A stretch of 64,000 nucleotides of DNA, taken from contig LT598462.1 of the NCBI GenBank assembly GCA_900074745.1, positions 760,038 to 824,037 on the forward strand, read 5' to 3'. A program made the position numbers and the translations under genes. Numbering within the stretch: position 1 is the stretch's first letter; every line of letters begins with the position of its first letter. Source of the DNA: Lachancea mirantina (taxonomy: Eukaryota; Ascomycota; Saccharomycetes; Saccharomycetales; Saccharomycetaceae). The notes beneath the pieces were generated by a model. The model searched no databases, was not told the origin of the DNA, and was given only the letters and a program-made list of their open reading frames with translations. Shown here in pieces: positions 49,090 through 59,787 of this stretch.

Positions 49090-50938
49090 CTTATCACGCG
49101 GGTACCAGGACTGTAACAATCTCAAATCAGACAATGTGAGGAGCTTACACGCTTGCTAGAAAGAAACAAATCGCATAAACTTTTAATATATTCTTTAGAT
49201 GTATTAGGCACAAAGATCTGCTAGGATTTGATCGGAAATCTTAATAACGAATTTATCAAATTAAATGATTTAATTGTTTTTATCAAGTCCAACTATTCTT
49301 GAATAGGTCAAGAAACTCATTCTATCCGCAGAATTATACAAGTTTGTGTCACCACCAGGAGGTTTTCTTGACCTCGTTCTTTTTAAGAGTTGCAAGCATC
49401 CTAAGCGCATGGAAACATATTTACTAAGCGATACGCATGATAGCAACGGGAAAGTTACCTCTTTCCAGTTTCGTTGGGCTCCAATGATATCTCACGTTGG
49501 TCTGAAATATAACAGATGCCAGCATTGCACAGCATCTTTCCTGAAAGGAAGAGGCAGCAGGTTTTTTATATCTTAATTCTGAACAGAAGTTACTGTGAGC
49601 GAGATTTTCTTCTTTTACATTTCAGAGTGTTTCAGAAACGATATGAAGAAGGATTCATACATCAGGAAGCTGCTCCAAGACCGACTTAGTATACGTGAAG
49701 TTTGTAATGGGCACTTTTCGTCTTGCCCATTCGTCTTGCAGATCTGGCTCGGGCTTATGTTACGCGATGTAGCGAGCCAAAGCGGCTATACTGTTCTACT
49801 TGGAGCAATACAACATACACCAACCGCTATCAGATTAAAATTCATCGGTTTTGATCCCTGGCGCCAATCAAGGAGCTATTGAGTTCTCCGTAAGAGGTAC
49901 AGGCCTTGAGATAGTTTTGCTTTACACATACAGGTATGATCCCTCAAGATTTTGATACGGCTGACTTATTTGCAGTCAGTACAAAAATGGCTCCAGTGGC
50001 TTACGAAAGACTTACTTCCATATTTTTTTCCGTCAAAAGCCCGCTGAGATGTGGGGAAGTAGTTCGCAAAACGACTGTCCAAAGGGCAATTAATTTTTTT
50101 CTCTTGAAATCTACTTTGGTGCCGGCGACATTTCCATTTCAAAAGACTTGGGAAGCCCCCAGGAAATAGTAACGTTAAAGACAGCTGTTGAACTCATGTC
50201 CGGAGGGATTTTTTTTTCAGCTACAAAATTTGTGAATCTGTTGCTTAACTCACCACTCACTTTCATTTAATCCAAAATATATACTAGGCCAGCCTCGAGG
50301 GTCTGGCAAAGATTTCGACTTGTGCTTACTGCTGCTAAATCAATGATCTTCATGTGTGTTAGGGCGCAACTTTCATAAGTGAACCCACATTGAGTTGTAG
50401 TTGTAACCATAAAACCTTTTTTGAATGACGCCCTTCAAGAATCGCGCTTAAGAAGACTCCCTTCTGCTTTCTTAGCTTCTTTGGAATGAAAGCCCGGTTA
50501 TTGCCGCGATACGTTACCTGTAACGAAAAAACTACGGAAAAGATCTTTCCTAGTAATGTGAGATCATCGGGGGAACAAGGGTTTTCTCTGCATGTCTGGC
50601 GCAGACTTACATAACCTGCCCCATGCTGCATAGACAATGGTTATCAATTTTGACGCATGCACGTGAGTTCTAAGGGCCCACATCTTTACGGAGTGAAGAA
50701 TCAAGGCTGATATAAGCTTTGAGCGCCGCTAAGGCGGAAACCAAATTATTAGAACAATACCGTCCCTTAAAAAATTTGTCACCGGTGTGGCTATAGCGCT
50801 ACTTTTCGTTGAGCAAACGGAGATTGGCGCATACCTGAGAATAATCTTGGTTGATAGAAGAACATATATAAACGATGGGCGACGTCAGGGCTTAGCATGG
50901 GATCTCCACCGTGAATAACATCCACTGATATTATAAAT
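49090..50938. other. Intergenic, 1.85 kb, possible relics
   Basis: Open stretches of 70-95 codons (49346-49576, 49595-49882, 49936-50169) lack homology I can name, mostly lack ATG starts and are separated by frame changes. They could be decayed genes. TATATAA near 50866 lies shortly before the FLR1-like ATG. No RNA genes seen. Confidence 0.4.
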
Positions 50939-52582
50939 ATGGGATACACTGACACCTTTCGAAACACTTTTGCGCTTGACATCTTGGAAAAGATAGGAGT
51001 GGTGAAGTTGTCCCCAGAGATAAGAGCTGCAGAGCCTGACAACGGAAGTGGACAAAAAAGTGTGTCCGAATCAAAAAGAGAGTCACCGCCTAACACAAGT
51101 GAAAGCTCAGATCTGGAACTAGGAACTAATGAAGAACCAAAAGAAGCAGAACAAGATAGGGAGGCACCGCCCGATCCCTTTCTAATTTCTTGGAATGGTC
51201 CCAAAGATCCCGAAAACCCACATAACTGGTCTAACCCAAAAAAGGGTCTGGTGGTATTCCAAGTCATGCTGTTGACTTGCGTGACTTATATGGGCTCCTC
51301 AATTTATACGCCGGGTCAGGAATTGATACAGAAGGATTTCCACGTGGGTCATGTTGTCGGGACTCTCAATCTATCAATGTACGTCTTGGGTTATGGTTTA
51401 GGACCTATGATCTTCTCCCCGCTGTCAGAGGTTGCTAAAGTTGGCCGGCAACAAATTTATATGATCACCTTGTTGATGTTTATGCTCTTTCAAGTCGGTG
51501 CAGCAACGGTTAAAAATATAGGTGGCCTCATAGTTATTCGTTTTATCAGTGGAGTTTTATGCTCACCTTCGTTGGCTACAGGTGGGGCAACCATGGGTGA
51601 CATGATGCCACCAGAGATAGTGCCTGCGTTTGTCGGGCTGTGGGCAATAGGTGCCGTAGCTGCTCCGGTCTTGGCACCGCTACTTGGGGCATCCATGGTT
51701 GTTGCAAAGGGCTGGAGATACATTTTCTGGTTTTTGATGTGGCTCTGCGCTTTAACTGCTATTATTCTTGGCTTTTTCTTCCCCGAGACTCAGTCCGAAA
51801 ACATACTCTCGCGCCGCGCTGCGAGAATGAGAAAGTCTACTGGAGACTCTCGCTATTACACTAACCAAGAGAGAATCGACAGTCAAATTAAGGCTAGCGA
51901 TTTCTTGTTGGATACGCTTTATCGACCATTCAAAATAATAGCGCTAGAACCTGCTGTCATGGCTTTTGACATTTACATTGCGCTGTGTTATGGTGCGTTT
52001 TATCTGTTTTTTGAGGCTTTTCCCATTGTCTTCATTGGAATATACCACTTCACTCTAGTTGAAATGGGTTTGGCATATTTGGGCTTTTGTGTGGGCTGTA
52101 TCATTGCCTATGCTGGTTTCATGGTGTTCCTTGTCAAGGTGATCGCACCAAAATTTGAAAATAATACTTTTACTCCAGAAACATTCCTTCTCCTTTCTAT
52201 GTATGTTTGCTGGTGCCTCCCCTTATCCTTGTTTCTCTTTGGTTGGGCGGCAGGTGTGCATTGGATATTACCCATTATTGCTGAAGCGTTTTTTGTTATA
52301 AACGTTTTCAACTTATTCCAGTCGGCCTTCGCGTACCTCGCAATCAGTTTCCCACGGTATTTAGCTTCGGTTTTTGCGGGGAATGGATTCTGCCGTGCCG
52401 TTTTTGCCTGCGCTTTCCCACTGTTTGGCCAGGCAATGTATAATAACCTTGGCAGCGAGAAGTATCCTGTTGGATGGGGTTCATCACTCGTTGGCTTTTT
52501 TTGTGTGGTATTAGCTGCTATTCCTTTTGTGCTATACAGAATTGGACCAAAACTTAGAGGAAGATCTCAATTTGCTAATTAA
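50939..52582 (+). CDS. FLR1: DHA1 drug:H+ antiporter, Flr1-like
   Basis: 547 aa (yeast Flr1 is 548). It is a 12-spanner of the major facilitator superfamily: an acidic cytosolic N-terminus to about residue 95, then TM1 with LTCVTYMGSSIYTPGQE, which matches Flr1 closely. The motif MYVLGYGLGPMIFSPLSE is DHA1 motif; PVLAPLLGASMV is motif C, the antiporter signature. It exports fluconazole-like and other toxic compounds across the plasma membrane. The N-terminus GYTDTFRNTFALDILE also resembles Flr1. Yap1-type sites were looked for upstream and not found clearly. Paralogous DHA1 members are possible. Confidence 0.9.
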   Translation: MGYTDTFRNTFALDILEKIGVVKLSPEIRAAEPDNGSGQKSVSESKRESPPNTSESSDLELGTNEEPKEAEQDREAPPDPFLISWNGPKDPENPHNWSNPKKGLVVFQVMLLTCVTYMGSSIYTPGQELIQKDFHVGHVVGTLNLSMYVLGYGLGPMIFSPLSEVAKVGRQQIYMITLLMFMLFQVGAATVKNIGGLIVIRFISGVLCSPSLATGGATMGDMMPPEIVPAFVGLWAIGAVAAPVLAPLLGASMVVAKGWRYIFWFLMWLCALTAIILGFFFPETQSENILSRRAARMRKSTGDSRYYTNQERIDSQIKASDFLLDTLYRPFKIIALEPAVMAFDIYIALCYGAFYLFFEAFPIVFIGIYHFTLVEMGLAYLGFCVGCIIAYAGFMVFLVKVIAPKFENNTFTPETFLLLSMYVCWCLPLSLFLFGWAAGVHWILPIIAEAFFVINVFNLFQSAFAYLAISFPRYLASVFAGNGFCRAVFACAFPLFGQAMYNNLGSEKYPVGWGSSLVGFFCVVLAAIPFVLYRIGPKLRGRSQFAN

Positions 52583-53456
52583 TTAGTGTTTGACTCATCC
52601 ATGCCTGTGGTGTTTAGTTTTGTTGTTTTGCTTTAGAGATCTACTTAATAATTTGAACTGCATTAGCGATTTGGTATGGTTGTTTTCAGCTCGGGTTTGA
52701 ACACTATGAAGGTCGAATTGATGCTAAAAATCTGCCAGTGTCAGAAGTTGCAAAATGGAAATCTCACTCAGAAAAGTGTTGTCACAGATTATTCAGCAGG
52801 CTAATTAGCGCAAGCAGACCAGAGAACTATAGGCCGTGTGGACATGAAATTAGTATATGCCAAGCGGCTCGTCCACTACTTGGTATGTGATTCCCAGAAG
52901 TCTTTCGCTCGTGCAAGATTACCCCAAGCTCTTTTTAAGGTCATTCAGTACTGACATTTTGCTTCTCAAAGAGTAAGACGCTTTTCGGGAACTCCTTGAA
53001 AATGCGCGTGATTACATAACCAAACCCAGTAAAGATCAAGTCCTAATCGTTTCCCTGAGGTCGTTGTATCAAAGGCCCTCCACGGAAATCCGTCCCCGAA
53101 GAACTCTCTACGCGCGTCAATTCAAGGCAAGATCCTATTTACTGCTTTAGAAGCCCGCTCATGCTTGGTGAAGAGCCTATTTGACTCTCCATTGAAAAGA
53201 TGAGCGAGATTGATGGGTTGGAAACCATGAAAGACTGTTCGTGACGGCTAAAATAAATTAGTTTCGAAGCCTTTGAAAGCGCTTATCATGCGCTGTCTAT
53301 TCAAGTACTTGAGCCACAGAGACCCGAAGAAAACATTAGAATTTTTGACATGCAACAGCCATCTCTAATGAGTCATCCTTTCAGGAATTACTTAAGACTC
53401 CATTATTTTTTAAGACATATCCATCTTGGCAAGAATCAGAACAGAGCTGCGTTGAG
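52583..53456. other. Intergenic, nothing recognised
   Basis: 874 bp with no supported frame, RNA gene or repeat. Confidence 0.4.
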
Positions 53457-54203
53457 ATGATATTGGTTAACGAGTTTGGTCAAGTTCTGGGAGAAGAGCT
53501 AAGAGGGTGGTATGAACGCAGTCTCCCCGAGAAAAAAGTGCTCGTTGGTAAATACTGCAAATTAGAGCCCTTAGACTTCGAAAGACATGGAAAAGCACTT
53601 TTCGACGTGCTTTGTGGCGTTGCAGATAAAACGTTATGGACTTACTTGCCCTTAGGTCCGTTTGATAAACAGGGGGATTTTGAACAAGGCGTGAAAGGCT
53701 TCATGTCAACCATGCCGCAAGTAACATTTGCTGTTATTGATATCATCACCGGCTCGCCTGTAGGCCTTGTAGCTTTAATGAGACCTGATACCAAAAACGG
53801 TTCGATTGAAATTGGGTTAGTTACCTTTTCTCGAGTTCTTCAGAGAACCTCCATGTCCACCGAGGTCCACTTTTTGCTTCTCGAGTACGTTTTTGACTCT
53901 CTCAAATATCGCCGATGCGAGTGGAGATGCAATAGCTTAAATGAACCTTCGGCAAGAGCAGCCGAACGGTTAGGTTTCCAATATGAAGGCCTCTTTCGCC
54001 AAGCTGCTGTTGCAAAAGGATGCAACAGAGATACCAAGTGGTTTTCGATTTTGGATGTCGAATGGCCAGAACTAAAAGAATCTTTCGAAATCTGGCTGAG
54101 CGAAGATAATTTTAATTGCGGCCAACAGAGGAAAAAGCTCAGCGAAATTCGGCAAGGGCTAAAGATGGATAGCTCGAATGGACTCTCCGCCATTCAATTT
54201 TAG
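53457..54203 (+). CDS. GNAT acetyltransferase of RimJ/RimL type
   Basis: 248 aa. Features of the Acetyltransf_3 (RimJ-like) group: an N-terminal GKYCKLEPLDFERHGKALFDV, the TLWTYLPLGPFD segment, SVGLVALM-type PVGLVALMRPD, EIGLVTFSRVLQRTSMSTEVHFLLLEYVF, and RCEWRCNSLNEPSARAAERLGFQYEGLFRQ, followed by RDTKWFSILDVEWPE. This resembles the S. cerevisiae subtelomeric protein Yir042c and fungal and bacterial relatives. The substrate is unknown. The start ATG at 53457 fits the family; 10-20 residues of the N-terminus may be variable. Confidence 0.85.
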   Translation: MILVNEFGQVLGEELRGWYERSLPEKKVLVGKYCKLEPLDFERHGKALFDVLCGVADKTLWTYLPLGPFDKQGDFEQGVKGFMSTMPQVTFAVIDIITGSPVGLVALMRPDTKNGSIEIGLVTFSRVLQRTSMSTEVHFLLLEYVFDSLKYRRCEWRCNSLNEPSARAAERLGFQYEGLFRQAAVAKGCNRDTKWFSILDVEWPELKESFEIWLSEDNFNCGQQRKKLSEIRQGLKMDSSNGLSAIQF

Positions 54204-55595
54204 ACATCGCCGGCTTAGATGGGGCATACGCAGAGGACTCTAAAACTGAATCTTAAGCTTTACCCCTCTGAGAATCCCCAAGTTTATTTCACCACAAGAT
54301 TTAGCGCGGTCCTTAGAGCGCTGACATTTCAAGTTCTAATGTGTTGAAGAAAATATGAAATATAACGTTCGTGAGTCTGACAAGTCTTTTAAAAACTGCA
54401 GGACGACTATCTGCAAACGTACCTCATCACAGCTTCCCCCCCTCCCCCCCCCCATTTCCGGACGACTACAGATAAAGAGAAGGGTATCCTCGAGCACAAC
54501 TCCAATAATCTTCTGACATCCATCTGTTGACCTCTTAGAACTTATTCCGGTACATAGAGCCATGGAAAAGAGACAAACTGTAAGATGTGATTCCTTGACA
54601 GACTTAGGAGATTACTATCAATGTGCTAATAATTGTACTGATGGAATTGATAATCAAGTTGTCATAGCCACCCTATAATTTGCCCCATTTCTTTATACGT
54701 TCAAAACCGCTTCGCATACTTAAACTTCTGAAATTGTTCGAATGGAGGTCTCGTGCTCTCCCATTGCTTTCTCGTAGTTCAGATTAGCCTTCGCAGGTGA
54801 CAAAATTTAGTAACATGTTCTTCTCCTAATGAGCCGCAAGGAAAGTTTAAATTACCGTTATTTACTTTTGTATTTCATGCCAATCCAACATCGAACATAC
54901 TCAATGCCATATATTGAGATTCCTGTCTCGCAACGATGTCATCCTTTAAAGCCTTTAAATGACGGTACCCTGATTCGTCGGATTAACTGATTAGTATGAT
55001 TGCTTCTTTATTTCAATATTGACACACAATAATATTTTCGTGAACAACTCAAAAATCGCCGAGCTGTAGTACAAGGATTTGCTTTCTAAAAATTAGTTAA
55101 TGCCAAACATTGGCTGATTTTGTATTTAACTGCGGAATCAAGCCCATAATCTCTAAATTGGTCCTGATGAATTTGTCAGGTATTTTGTCTCATTAAGCAA
55201 ACAAGCGAAGCAGTATAATACTTCCTGAAATAAATGCTTGTTAAAGATTTTAACTAATCTGGATTTTGCATTCAGGCGGAGATGATAGTCGTCTCTAAAA
55301 CGCGCGCTATCTTTGATTGTTCGCCTTCACTCATTTTGCACCGAACAATTTCACATAATTTATTTTCCCGTCCCTAATTTTGTGTATGTTGAATAGTAAG
55401 CTTAAACTTAATTTGCGAAATCTGAATAGCTATTTTACAAGAAGGATTTTCTAGACTACGGGTCTGGATGCCACTGGCTTCCATAATTCAGACGAGTTTA
55501 AAATAATCACCCGCAGTTTAGCGTACAAAGTGAACGGAATTGTGAAAATAGTGCTTCTAGAAGCCTTCTATACTAAATCAAGTCCGTTACAATTT
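54204..55595. other. Gene-free AT-rich spacer
   Basis: 1.4 kb between the RimJ-type gene and a solo LTR. It contains a poly-C tract at 54435-54453. No supported frames or RNA genes. Confidence 0.45.
54435..54453. repeat. Poly-C tract with one T
   Basis: A run of about 18 C interrupted once by T; likely unstable in length and prone to sequencing error. Confidence 0.85.
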
Positions 55596-56029
55596 TGTTG
55601 GAAGGAGCTGGCGAGAAGATGATATCGTTCAATTGCATTATCATGTGATCGATATGACAGAATAAAATTAGAGGATTGGACAGACGGTTGGCATTCCGCG
55701 GAAGAGCTGGAAGCTAAAACAGGTCCATTGAAAGTTCTAAAATCATCAGAACATCGTGATCAGATCATATGTGGTATGCTAAATGACGTATGATGAGAAT
55801 TCACCGTCTAGATTGAAGAAAGTAACGGATTCCAAATTGGGAACAATATTACAGAAATTGTATAGAAGGAGCTGATATAACCAGGATCGTAGTGGTCATG
55901 GTCGTAAAATAGCCACGGAGAGATATAAGTACTCAATTCTTTATCAGCTTTATTATTTAGATCAATTATGAACGAATTAAATGAACAGTTCAGAAATCTA
56001 TCAACCACCGATAAAGAAAAACCTCAATA
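55596..56029 (-). mobile_element. Degenerate solo LTR, copy 1
   Basis: 434 bp. Read on the minus strand it starts TATTGAGG (a change from TGTTGAGG) and ends CTCCTTCCAACA, so termini fit the TG...CA form of yeast Ty LTRs. It is alignable over most of its length with 63235-63664: for example the segments ATAGATTTCTGAACTG, GAGTACTTATATCTCTCCG and GACCACTACGAT are shared. No internal retrotransposon genes flank it. No clear 5-bp target duplication. Confidence 0.75.
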
Positions 56030-56848
56030 GATAAACCTCAAGAGATTTAGATTTTCGAGGAATCATTGGCGACTAATGATATCAGCGCACTTGAAATAAA
56101 AAAACGAGAAACATTTACAATGACAAAAATATCAGGTCACATAAAACCAACGGTGTTGATAAATCATCTTACAATTAAGAAGCAAAGTTTCGACACCTGA
56201 TGCAGGAAGAAATCAAAACTCATATTACCATCTCCCAATCCACCTTTTTTCAGGAAAGAAAACTAGTAACAATAAAAAAAAGATAAACAACCGAAATTGT
56301 ATTAAAGATATTTGTCTAGTCATTCACATGCAGCCTAGAATATGAGACAGTCCTTTGTCATGTTTATCCTCCGGTACTATTGAAAATTATTTCAACATTA
56401 AAATGCCAACCTTCGATTTGTGGCCGTGCGTAGATACACGAATTTCCGTAACTAGCGAGGATCACCGATCAAGTCAATAGATAACAGATTTTTCTGTTCG
56501 TTAATAGTTATCTCCCCTTACTTGAGCATTAACGATCGTTCGTAATCGCGTAGCAGCATGGGTGGTTTTTGAGTTGCCTATATGGGTATGTGCCTGCTCT
56601 CTTGAGGAGAGTAGTCTTGAGCTCTTTGACTTTATGATCGATAGTATCTAATCAAAGCATTCGGCATTTTGATGAATACATCTTCCGAAGCTGATAACGT
56701 GCGACATTGACGGTTGTCTGATCTGCTAGAAAAATGAGAATACAAATAAAACTGCTTCTTGGTCAGGCAATAAAATTGGCGGATTTTAGGTCTCAAGATC
56801 ATAGCGCATTATACATAAGGAGGCATAGGAAGGAGTCACGTCTGGGAA
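56030..56848. other. Gene-free spacer upstream of the DUF1989 gene
   Basis: 819 bp, AT-rich, no gene recognised. Confidence 0.4.
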
Positions 56849-57757
56849 ATGATGGCTTTTCCATTTTACGTTTCTCAGAAAAGTGAAATAAAGAAGTATG
56901 GAAACAAAAAACCAACACCAGCATACTTCCCTACTTCGAAGGATTCCATACTGTTACCTAACTTTCAATTTTATGATTCGGTGCAAAGGGCCGAGCGCTC
57001 TTTAAAGGACACTTATCATGTGCAGGAAAGGTCTGGAAAAGCATGGAAAGCTTCAAAAGGGTCTATCGTTCGAATTTCCACTCCGGAGGGTCCACAAGTT
57101 TGCGATTTCAATTGCTGGGAAGCCAATTCAGAATTTAGGGAGCATATGTGGGCCTCGCGAACGAGACAACTACATTCGGCCCACGTTTCGGTATACGACA
57201 AGTTATGGTCTAATTTGCCTTATCTACGGCCGCTTCTTACTATTATTGGCGATACACTTTCAGAATATGGACCAAATGAGAATGGAGGTCGAGTTCACGA
57301 CCTGCTAGGAACGCGATGCGACCCTTACGTCGATAAGCTCTTAAGTGGTCAGGAAAATGATTTCCATTGCCATTCAAATTTGTATCGAGCGATAAAAGAT
57401 TTCGGCGGTGAAGAGACAGATGTGCATGACGTTCTAAACATATTTCAGGTAACAGGCCTAAATGAAAATGATCAGTATTTCATGGAAACATGCCCCGCGG
57501 GGGAAAATGACTATTTTGAGTTTTTCTGCGAAGTAGACCTGATTTGTGCAATTTCTGCTTGTCCTGGAGGCGACCTTTCTAATTGGGGGTGGGGTGAAGG
57601 TGGGGTGTCCGATAATTGCGCAAATGTTGCGGATATGACATCCGTCTGCAGGCCGCTCAAGGTGGAGGTATTCGAGCTGAATGATCCGGGTGTTTTGATC
57701 GATTGGAAGCCACCAAAGCCAGTAAAATATTGTGGTAACCACGGCCTCAGCTCATAG
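56849..57757 (+). CDS. DUF1989 / urea-carboxylase-associated family protein
   Basis: 302 aa. The family signature is visible: VQERSGKAWKASKGSIVRISTPEGPQVCDFNCWEA, the conserved LHSAHVSVYDKLWSNLPYLRPLLTI, the metal-binding-type HDLLGTRCDPY, FHCHSNLYRAI, and the C-terminal CPGGDLSN followed by VEVFEL. In bacteria these proteins are encoded next to urea carboxylase and act in guanidine/carboxyguanidine degradation; in fungi their role is not settled. S. cerevisiae has no obvious homologue. Two ATGs in a row (56849, 56852) give the start. It may be a horizontally acquired or lineage-retained gene. Confidence 0.85.
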   Translation: MMAFPFYVSQKSEIKKYGNKKPTPAYFPTSKDSILLPNFQFYDSVQRAERSLKDTYHVQERSGKAWKASKGSIVRISTPEGPQVCDFNCWEANSEFREHMWASRTRQLHSAHVSVYDKLWSNLPYLRPLLTIIGDTLSEYGPNENGGRVHDLLGTRCDPYVDKLLSGQENDFHCHSNLYRAIKDFGGEETDVHDVLNIFQVTGLNENDQYFMETCPAGENDYFEFFCEVDLICAISACPGGDLSNWGWGEGGVSDNCANVADMTSVCRPLKVEVFELNDPGVLIDWKPPKPVKYCGNHGLSS

Positions 57758-59787
57758 GATTGCCGTCTTTTAACCTAAGGGCAGGCTGCGAATGAAAGAT
57801 GAGGCTTTTAAAGAAGAACACTTTGTTTTGTGATAGTCGAGAACCAAAATGGAAGCGCTTTCTTTGATAATAAGCTTTCATTTTCATGGATTGGCTGCCA
57901 TTAAGCAAAACTTGAAATTAAGAGATTCGAACGCAAACGCAACATGATTATTAAAATTCAGCGGAAAAGATTAAGGTTACATCCGCAACAGTTACTTGAG
58001 GTTTGCACACGTTTTCTGTGATTTCTGATTTTTAGGGGTTGGCATTTTTCACATTTTCGCTATCATTCTGTCTCGCAAGTAAATCAGCATCTATTGATTG
58101 TTTAGAGGAGAAAAGAAAAAGCAGTTTCGCCAAAAGTTCGGCTAGCCGCAATGACCAATTTTTATTATTGAGAAGCTTTAAGATAGTTCTAAAGATCCTC
58201 AACGCACTCTTATCGTCGTGCACATAATGTCTCTAAAAGAATCTTCGTTGGATGCCCACCATGGGCGCACTTCCGCAATAGCAGCTTCAACAATTTTTCA
58301 AGGTCCGATGGTTAATAGCTGTTCGTCTGATAGTTTTGAGTCGAGTAAGTCTAACAAGGAAAGCAATGCCTGGATGATGAAGTATTTCATCTACTTAAAA
58401 AATTGTGCTTCTCTTCTTTAAAGCACTAACTAGACTGATATGTCCTTGTTTTTAGCTACACGCTCCTTTGGAATACTTTGAAGGATATGAGGCTTGACTT
58501 TTACTGCCAGTTGAGGATGGTCAAGAAGATGTGGCAATTACGATTAAAGATTGCACTGCTTCGATGAGCGAGAAATGGAAAGATGCAAGTTTTTTCTACG
58601 AACTTCTCTGTTCCCCGATGATCTGAACCTGGAATCTCAGTAAGATGACTTAAAATGGCGTTTCAGTGTACTAGCTATTGCAGCTTTTGCTACACATAGG
58701 CAAAAGCTTCTCTGGACATCTGTACTAGACGAGCTGGTCTAACTATGATTTTGTAAAGGTCTACTGACCTCTATTGTAAGTTGGAACTCATTACTTGATG
58801 CAGTGAGCCTGCAAATGGAGCACATCGGGAGTAGTGGTGCAATCGCTTGTACTACGTTGCTGAATCACTGAAACTTACTCGTAGTGAAGACATCTCTAAC
58901 ACGATGTACCTGAGAAGAGACAAAGCAGCAAATACACAAATACCCACCACTAATAAAATCAGACTTTGCTGATTTAACTAGTAGAGAAAATTTGATATTT
59001 AGATATGCGCTTTGAAGATAACGTCCGCTTGACTCAGAATGCACAAGATAAGTGAACTACGGAATTTAACCTTAATAAGATTTGTTAAAGCTGAAAATTT
59101 TATTCGACTACAAAGCTTGCGACCTCTCACAGATTACTGATGAACTGACGTGGTTTTGTCGGAAGTTGTCAATGCTTTTCATTCGGTCGCCCAGCTAACG
59201 TTCCAATGCTTGTTAGCTAATAGGGTCGTCATAATACCTTTGCACCCGTTATTTCGCATGCTCCTAAGATTGATTTCCTATAATTTAAGGATTGAAAGTG
59301 CGACTATGACGTCCTCCGTTCTTTCCAGGATTGAGCTGACCGACGGACCTTAAAAATATGAGGAAACAGCTTGCGAAAGGCTACAAGGAGCGAAGATAAC
59401 CAAATCATGCTATCTGTGTCACAGTAAGCATGTTTGATGTGAATGGATCAATGTTGACATAAATTTGGGCCTGCACCTGTGCATTGGTACGGCTGGCGTA
59501 TTTCATCGGTGCGTAAACGCTTGATCTACCAGCAGTCAACTCGAATGCATCCAGCAGCACCACCCTTGCCTTGAGCTTACCTAGCAGCATGTGGCTCAGG
59601 ACTTGTGGCTCGTAAATGTCCGTCGCGGGGATTATTTCTTTTTCTGTTTGGCTGCACGTCTTGACTTTACCCGGAATCGAAAATTTCGATATGCTCGAAA
59701 TATTTTTTTTATGATGAACTACGGCTATGAGATGTGTATTATCAGGTTCAAGGACTCATCCACAGCCAAGTGGTTAAGTGCTCGAGG
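57758..59787. other. 2.0 kb gene-poor region with possible relics
   Basis: Short ATG frames at 58227-58421 (64 aa) and, on the minus strand, 59405-59590 (61 aa) are unrecognised. Between 58480 and 58760 a stretch reads as protein-like in several frames with stops, suggesting a decayed gene. No RNA gene found. The last part holds the promoter of the permease gene. Confidence 0.4.
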
